This document shows positions 3,940 to 8,377 of a DNA stretch of 8,377 nucleotides, in pieces. The notes under the pieces were generated by a model. That model saw only the letters and a program-made list of their open reading frames with translations. It was not told the DNA's origin and did not search any database. How positions within the stretch are numbered: the stretch's first letter is position 1; every line of letters begins with the position of its first letter. A program made the translations under genes and the position numbers. This DNA comes from an uncultured Eubacteriales bacterium (lineage in GTDB: Bacteria; Bacillota; Clostridia; Christensenellales; CAG-917): the NCBI GenBank assembly GCA_900550855.1, contig URTQ01000065.1:1-8377 (forward strand). Direction: 5' to 3'.

Positions 3940-6381
3940 ATGAACGACAAGGACTATTTGGAAATACTGGGCAAGTTGACGCTTGACGAAAAAGTGTCTA
4001 TGCTTTCCGGTTCTACAAACTGGCTCACTCAACCCGTCAAACGTGACGGAATCGACATTCCCGCCGTGCGTATGAGCGACGGACCGAGCGGACTCAGACG
4101 TGAAAAAATCGGCAAAGGCGTCAACATTATGCAAACGCCCGAACCCGCAACTTGCTTCCCCGGCGCAGTCACCACCGCTTCGAGTTGGGACGTCGACCTC
4201 GTAGAAGAAGTCGGCGAGGCTATCGCGCTCGAGGCTCAATCTCTCGGCGTATCGACCGTTCTCGGACCGGGCGTAAACATCAAAAGAGGTCCTTTGTGCG
4301 GAAGAAACTTCGAGTACTTCTCGGAAGACCCCTTCCTTGCAGGCCGTATGGGCGGCGCGTGGGTTCACGGCGTACAAAAGAAAAACGTCGGCACTTCCCT
4401 CAAACACTATCTTGCAAACAACCAAGAATACATAAGAATGACCATCGATTCCATCGTTGACGAGCGCACTTTGCGCGAAATCTATATGCCCGCTTTCGAG
4501 CATATCGTCAAAGAGGAACAACCCACGACCGTTATGTGTTCCTATAACCGTCTCAACGGAACGTACCTTAGCGACCACAAACGTTTCCTCACCGACATTC
4601 TTCGCGACGAATGGGGATACAAAGGTATCGTGGTGAGCGACTGGGGCGCAGTCAACGACCGCGCGGAAGGCGTCAAGGCTGGTATGGACCTCGAAATGCC
4701 CGGCAGCAAGGGTCTTAACGACGACACCGTATATAAGGCGCTCAAAGCAGGCACTCTCACCGAAGAAGACATCGACAAAGTGGTGCTTCGCCTCATAAGA
4801 TTCGCATACGAAAACACCGTGCGCGAAATCGAAGGCGTAACCTTTGACATCGAAAAACACAACGCAATCGCTCGCAAAGCGGCGGAAGGCGGCGCGGTTC
4901 TTCTCAAAAACGACGGCATACTGCCCTTAAACAAGAAGCAAAACATCGCCGTCATCGGCAAACTCGCAAAGAAAATCCGCTATCAAGGCGGTGGTTCGAG
5001 CCACATTCTTCCCACTAAACTCACGTCGTTCACCGACGCACTCGACAAAGTCGGTCAACCCTACGAATACGCAGACGGCTACGTTCTCAAAGGCGAAGGC
5101 TACAAAAAGAGTCTCATAAACAAGGCTGTAAAAGCCGCAAAAGGCAAAGACGTCGTGCTTTTGTTCATCGGTCTTACCGACGCGTTCGAATCGGAAGGCT
5201 ACGACCGTCACCACATCAAAATGCCGTCCTCGCACGTCACCCTCATCAACGAGATTTTGAAAGTCAACAAAAACGTCGTAGTCGTGCTTTCTTGCGGTTC
5301 GCCCGTCGAAATCGGCGACTGGGACAAGAGCGTCAAAGGCATTCTCAACCTCTATCTCGGCGGTCAGGCAGGCGGCGAAGCGGCGTACAACCTCATCTAC
5401 GGCAAGGTCAATCCGTCGGGCAAACTCGCAGAAACCTTCCCCGTTCACGAGGACGATTATCTCGGCTCGAAATACTTCCGTATGGGACCGAGAACGGTTG
5501 AATACCGCGAAGGCATTTACGTTGGCTATCGCTATTACGACAGCGCGAAAAAGAGAGTCAAATATCCCTTCGGCTACGGTCTTTCCTACACGCAATTCGA
5601 GTACTCGAATCTTCGCATGAGCGCAAACGCAATCAACGAAGGCGACCCGCTCACCGTCACTTTCACCGTCAAGAACGTCGGCAAAGTCGCAGGTGCGGAA
5701 ATCGCGCAACTCTACGTTTCGGACGTCGAAAGCACTCTCTATCGCCCCGCAAAAGAACTCAAAGGCTTCAAAAAAGTATTCTTGCAACCGGGTGAAGAAA
5801 AAGACGTCGAAATCACTCTCGATTCAAGAGCGTTCGCATACTACAACGTCGCAATCAAAGACTGGCACGTCGAAAGCGGCGACTTCAAGATTTTGGTGGG
5901 CGCGTCCTCTCGCGACATCAAACTCGAAGGCATCGTAAACGTGACGTCCAAAAATCCCGACGCACCTATCCCCGACTACAAGGCAGTTGCGCCCTGCTAC
6001 TACGACATCGCAAACGCAACCGAGATCCCCGTCGCGCAATTCGAAGCGCTCTACGGCGCAAAGATGATTGAGAACAGACCTTACGAAAAAGGCGAATTGC
6101 TTGCAAACAACACGATCGGTCAATGCAAAGTTTCCCGCTTCGGCAAGTTTATGTACAATCTCTGCGTGGGCGTCATCAACCTCGTTGCGCTCTCTTCCGA
6201 GAATCCCGAAATGCTCACAAATTCCGTCAAAGATATGCCCTATCGCACGATAGCGGCGTGGTCGATGGGCATCATATCCAAGCGTTCGCTTGACGGACTC
6301 GTGGATATGCTCAACGGCAGAAAAGGCGGCTTCCGCAGATTCCTCAAAGGCTTCGGCAAGGAAAAGGAAGAAAAGAAATAA
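3940..6381 (+). CDS. Glycoside hydrolase family 3 beta-glucosidase, cytoplasmic
   Basis: An 813-residue GH3 enzyme that hydrolyses beta-linked glucosides, or related glycosides, from the non-reducing end. The N-terminal TIM barrel (about 1-290) carries DGPSGLR, GRNFEYFSEDP and KHYLANNQE. Asp234 in VVSDWGAV is the nucleophile. The alpha/beta sandwich (about 320-550) includes ESEGYDR, where Glu419 matches the acid/base. A fibronectin-III-like domain (about 560-660) follows. A tail of about 150 residues ending in a basic, Lys-rich segment is seen in many clostridial GH3 proteins. There is no signal peptide, so it acts inside the cell on imported oligosaccharides. The ATG at 3940 is chosen because GGAGG lies 5 nt upstream; an in-frame TTG at 3928 would overlap that site. 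Codon use favours C-ending codons more than its neighbours. Substrate is not determined. Confidence 0.95.
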   Translation: MNDKDYLEILGKLTLDEKVSMLSGSTNWLTQPVKRDGIDIPAVRMSDGPSGLRREKIGKGVNIMQTPEPATCFPGAVTTASSWDVDLVEEVGEAIALEAQSLGVSTVLGPGVNIKRGPLCGRNFEYFSEDPFLAGRMGGAWVHGVQKKNVGTSLKHYLANNQEYIRMTIDSIVDERTLREIYMPAFEHIVKEEQPTTVMCSYNRLNGTYLSDHKRFLTDILRDEWGYKGIVVSDWGAVNDRAEGVKAGMDLEMPGSKGLNDDTVYKALKAGTLTEEDIDKVVLRLIRFAYENTVREIEGVTFDIEKHNAIARKAAEGGAVLLKNDGILPLNKKQNIAVIGKLAKKIRYQGGGSSHILPTKLTSFTDALDKVGQPYEYADGYVLKGEGYKKSLINKAVKAAKGKDVVLLFIGLTDAFESEGYDRHHIKMPSSHVTLINEILKVNKNVVVVLSCGSPVEIGDWDKSVKGILNLYLGGQAGGEAAYNLIYGKVNPSGKLAETFPVHEDDYLGSKYFRMGPRTVEYREGIYVGYRYYDSAKKRVKYPFGYGLSYTQFEYSNLRMSANAINEGDPLTVTFTVKNVGKVAGAEIAQLYVSDVESTLYRPAKELKGFKKVFLQPGEEKDVEITLDSRAFAYYNVAIKDWHVESGDFKILVGASSRDIKLEGIVNVTSKNPDAPIPDYKAVAPCYYDIANATEIPVAQFEALYGAKMIENRPYEKGELLANNTIGQCKVSRFGKFMYNLCVGVINLVALSSENPEMLTNSVKDMPYRTIAAWSMGIISKRSLDGLVDMLNGRKGGFRRFLKGFGKEKEEKK

Positions 6382-6416
6382 GCAAGCGGATTAAACAAAA
6401 CAACGACGCAATCAAC

Positions 6417-6455
6417 GGATAAAGCAGACGAAATGTCTGCTTTATCCTCTTTTTC
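6417..6455 (+). terminator. Strong rho-independent terminator after the GH3 gene
   Basis: A perfect 13-bp stem (6417-6429 with 6435-6447) around a GAAAT loop is followed by TCTTTTT. It starts 35 bp after the GH3 stop codon. The minus strand has no good T-run after the same hairpin (GTTGATTG), so it serves mainly the plus strand, although the stem also lies after the convergent gene ending at 6474. Confidence 0.92.
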
Positions 6456-6473
6456 TGCAATTTTTCTATGAAT

Positions 6474-7838
6474 TTATGCCGAGGCAAGCGTTTGCGAACG
6501 AGTTGCCATCAAATCGCGAATCGTGACGACTTTATGGTTGCTTTTATATTCCTCAAAGATTTCGGAAATCTCGTCGGCGGTTATAAAATACTTTTCCATA
6601 AGACGGTCGGCAAGCGCGTCGAGCAAGGCTCTGTTTAGATTCAACAACTCCACGACGAAATTGTAAGCGTTGCTCATTTTTTCGGTCGTTGCGTCCAATC
6701 TGTCTTTAAACAATTCACCTTGCAGCGAATCTCGATTGTCGATCGGATTGAACATATGCAAGTCGTCGACGCAGTCTTTCGAAACATTCCAATACAAATT
6801 TTTCCACGCCTCACGCAAATCCAGATTGCACCCCAATGTCAGCGGACCAAACCCTATACTCGCCCCCGCTTTCCCGCCGAAATCGATAAACACTCTTTCG
6901 ATTGAATTGATGTATTGAGACCCCTTGTTTTTATCATGCGAATAGCAAAACGAACAGTTTTCCTTTAAATCATCGGTGAACAGAATTGTCGGAATAAAGT
7001 TTTCGCTCAACAGCGCAACCGCTGCGTGCCCTGCTTCGTGATACGCAAACTCTCGACAATTCGGATTGTTTTTATCATACGTTCGTTCCAACTTTCCCGA
7101 AACATTTATCCTGAATTTGATGCGCATAATCGCCCAATCGATGTGCTTTTTCGTTATACAATCGCTTCGTTCGAAAGCGGCATACATACCTGCCTCATTG
7201 ATAATCGATTCGAGTTCTGCACACGAAACGCCCAGCGTCATTTTCGAGATATAGTGACCCGACACGTCTTTTATATTGACGTTTTGCTTTTTCAAATAGT
7301 AATCCGCAACTTTTTCGGAATCCCGTGTCGACGGTTTGGAAATAAAAAACGTTTCGTCAATTCTTCCGTTTCTGATAAGCGATTTCGGAAAAGCGCCGCA
7401 ACTGTTTACGGTAGCGACAAAAAAGACGTCGTAATCCTTGATTGAATCTAAAAGACTTTGAAGAATCGCATATTCTTCGGGATTTTCAGTGTCTTTTGAC
7501 GTTTCGGCAAATTTATCCATATCATCAAAAAAGACTATAAACGGTTTGTTGTTGCTTTTCGCATAATCTTCCGCTTTCTTAAACAACTCTTTCAAATGGA
7601 CGATAAATTCATCTTGCGCTCTGTCTTTCGTGCATTTTTCAAACGCACATCCCGTTGCTTCTACGAGGCATTGCGCCATAAGAGTTTTTCCGATTCCCGG
7701 ATCGCCGTTAAACATCACGCCTTTGGGTATTTTGACGCCGAGACGCTTGTATTCGTCGGTGTTTTTCCACATATCGCTTATATAGCGCAAGTCTTTCTTT
7801 TCCTTCTCGTAACCTGCAATTTTATCAAATACATCCAT
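6474..7838 (-). CDS. Soluble FtsH-like AAA+ ATPase with M41 metalloprotease domain
   Basis: A 454-residue ATP-dependent protease-like protein. The AAA+ module spans about residues 5-240: Walker A GDPGIGKT (45-52), Walker B IVFFDDMD (101-108, Asp where FtsH has the catalytic Glu), sensor Asn145, and Arg156/Arg159 in the arginine-finger positions. The M41 domain spans about 260-435: zinc motif HEAGH (267-271) and Asp340 in LTLGCNLDLREAW as the likely third ligand. There are no transmembrane segments. The region between CAFE (64-67) and the ELF helix is about four residues shorter than in FtsH and lacks the FVG pore motif, so substrate threading may differ. The start at 7838 has AAAGGAGAG just upstream; an in-frame ATG at 7880 lies inside the preceding gene and lacks a comparable site. 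It is cotranscribed with the polymerase-like gene 14 bp upstream. Its substrate is unknown. Confidence 0.9.
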   Translation of the reverse strand: MDVFDKIAGYEKEKKDLRYISDMWKNTDEYKRLGVKIPKGVMFNGDPGIGKTLMAQCLVEATGCAFEKCTKDRAQDEFIVHLKELFKKAEDYAKSNNKPFIVFFDDMDKFAETSKDTENPEEYAILQSLLDSIKDYDVFFVATVNSCGAFPKSLIRNGRIDETFFISKPSTRDSEKVADYYLKKQNVNIKDVSGHYISKMTLGVSCAELESIINEAGMYAAFERSDCITKKHIDWAIMRIKFRINVSGKLERTYDKNNPNCREFAYHEAGHAAVALLSENFIPTILFTDDLKENCSFCYSHDKNKGSQYINSIERVFIDFGGKAGASIGFGPLTLGCNLDLREAWKNLYWNVSKDCVDDLHMFNPIDNRDSLQGELFKDRLDATTEKMSNAYNFVVELLNLNRALLDALADRLMEKYFITADEISEIFEEYKSNHKVVTIRDLMATRSQTLASA

Positions 7839-7852
7839 ATTTTTTCTCTCCT

Positions 7853-8359
7853 TTAAAACGGTAAACAATGTTCCGTACACAAACCGATAGTACGGATTCT
7901 TTCAAAAGACGTTTCAACGAATATTTTAAGACCGTCCACCGTCAAACAATCGTTGTTTGCACTCAACTCGACATGCTTAAAATGCTTTTTCAACTCTTTG
8001 AAAACTTCATACAAATCTTCTTCGTTAAAGTGATACCCCCACATATAGCCGTCGCAAGGCATAACGTCTTTGAAATTCAATTTGTACTTGTCGGGATTTA
8101 CGTTGGTTATGTAGAGCAAGTGTGCAGCCATACTGCTTGCCGCAAGACCGATAAACTCGGGAAAAGGACAAACATCCCTTATAACGTCCGCCACATTTCC
8201 AGCAAGCAAAAATTCTTCCGCCAAACCTTTTTCATAGATAATCGGAAGTTCCTCGTCAAATACTTTTTTAAGGCAGTCGTATTCGACTTCCAGAACAACC
8301 GAATTCTGCGATATCTCAATACATAATTCTTTCATGCTTTTACTGCTGCTTTTTTCCAT
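7853..8359 (-). CDS. Small protein resembling a degenerate DNA polymerase III alpha core fragment
   Basis: A 168-residue soluble protein. Residues about 30-101 resemble the start of the C-family (DnaE/PolC) polymerase core. A helix like the family's EL-x-II-xx-G-F-xx-YFL is seen in EELPIIYEKGLAEEFLL (36-52). Then GLAASSMAAHLLYITNVNP (71-89) and DKYKLNF (90-96) follow the family pattern RGSAAGSLVAY, ITDVDPL, Y-L-FERF. The PHP domain, the catalytic PDIDIDF aspartates and the later palm and fingers are missing, and the Arg-Gly-Ser triad has become Ile-Gly-Leu, so polymerase activity is not expected. Residues 111-168 are unrecognised. The start at 8359 has an excellent ribosome-binding site, AGGAGGTGA. 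The stop overlaps the ribosome-binding site of the FtsH-like gene, so the two are one operon. A partner, substrate or adaptor of that protease is plausible inference. Confidence 0.72.
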   Translation of the reverse strand: MEKSSSKSMKELCIEISQNSVVLEVEYDCLKKVFDEELPIIYEKGLAEEFLLAGNVADVIRDVCPFPEFIGLAASSMAAHLLYITNVNPDKYKLNFKDVMPCDGYMWGYHFNEEDLYEVFKELKKHFKHVELSANNDCLTVDGLKIFVETSFERIRTIGLCTEHCLPF

Positions 8360-8364
8360 AAAAG

Positions 8365-8374
8365 CTCACCTCCT
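8365..8374 (-). promoter_or_regulatory. Near-perfect ribosome-binding site of the polymerase-like gene
   Basis: On the minus strand AGGAGGTGAG ends 5 nt before the ATG at 8359. Nine bases match the complement of the 16S rRNA 3' end, so strong translation is expected. The operon promoter lies beyond the right edge of the window. Confidence 0.85.
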
Positions 8375-8377
8375 GTG

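Noticed and set aside
3895..4860. 321-codon minus-strand open frame opposite the GH3 gene
   Set aside because: It is antisense to clear GH3 catalytic motifs, its product has no recognisable domain, and it has the low-complexity Phe/Val/His-rich look of a frame mirrored from C-ending codons.
4927..5787. 286-codon minus-strand open frame opposite the GH3 gene
   Set aside because: Same reason: a shadow of strong codon bias, rich in Phe, Val, Ala and Asp, with no motif and no ribosome-binding site.
7839..7880. ATG at 7880 as the start of the FtsH-like gene, adding 14 residues
   Set aside because: It lies inside the upstream gene without a good ribosome-binding site, whereas the ATG at 7838 has AAAGGAGAG just upstream and begins the conserved part.
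6474..8359. Toxin-antitoxin pair
   Set aside because: The layout of a small gene before a larger one fits loosely, but neither protein resembles a known toxin or antitoxin.

Overview
The window looks like chromosomal DNA from a Clostridia-type Firmicute (Bacillota). The signs are strong GGAGG ribosome-binding sites before several genes, a YtxC-like protein (a family tied to endospore-forming lineages), a Gram-positive ECF sigma/anti-sigma pair and a cytoplasmic GH3 beta-glucosidase of the clostridial type. An intestinal, plant-glycan-using anaerobe would fit, but that is inference. No tRNA, rRNA, CRISPR array, transposase or phage gene is visible.

Layout. Positions 1-180 are intergenic and hold a 28-bp perfect inverted repeat (53-80 and 153-180); its right arm contains the stop codon of the first gene. 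Positions 177-890 (minus) encode a YtxC-like protein. Positions 1020-2059 (minus) are a two-gene operon, an ECF sigma factor followed by its membrane anti-sigma factor, joined by an ATGA overlap. It has a candidate ECF-type promoter upstream and an intrinsic terminator downstream. Positions 2169-2930 (minus) encode an AraC/XylS-family regulator, divergent from a sugar O-acetyltransferase at 3061-3744 (plus). Next comes a GH3 beta-glucosidase at 3940-6381 (plus) with a near-consensus extended -10 promoter, a leader of about 134 nt and a strong terminator. Positions 6474-8359 (minus) are a compact two-gene operon running in from the right edge.

How the genes fit together. AraC regulator, acetyltransferase and GH3 enzyme form a plausible small carbohydrate-use locus. 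TTTGATAT direct repeats lie 20 bp apart in the divergent promoter region, one on the candidate -35 of the acetyltransferase. The sigma/anti-sigma pair is a standard envelope-stress module, probably autoregulated.

The most unusual part is the right-hand operon. Its first gene encodes a 168-residue protein whose residues about 30-101 resemble the start of the polymerase core of bacterial replicative DNA polymerase III alpha (DnaE/PolC, C family). It lacks the PHP domain, the catalytic aspartates and the conserved Arg-Gly-Ser. The second gene, 14 bp downstream, encodes a soluble FtsH-like AAA+ ATPase/M41 metalloprotease with intact zinc ligands, but without membrane segments or a recognisable FVG pore loop. 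I know of no described system pairing a degenerate replicative-polymerase fragment with a soluble FtsH-like protease, so this is the best candidate for something new. Two other genes (YtxC-like and AraC) have no Shine-Dalgarno sequence and a -10-like hexamer exactly 6 nt before the ATG, which suggests leaderless transcripts.
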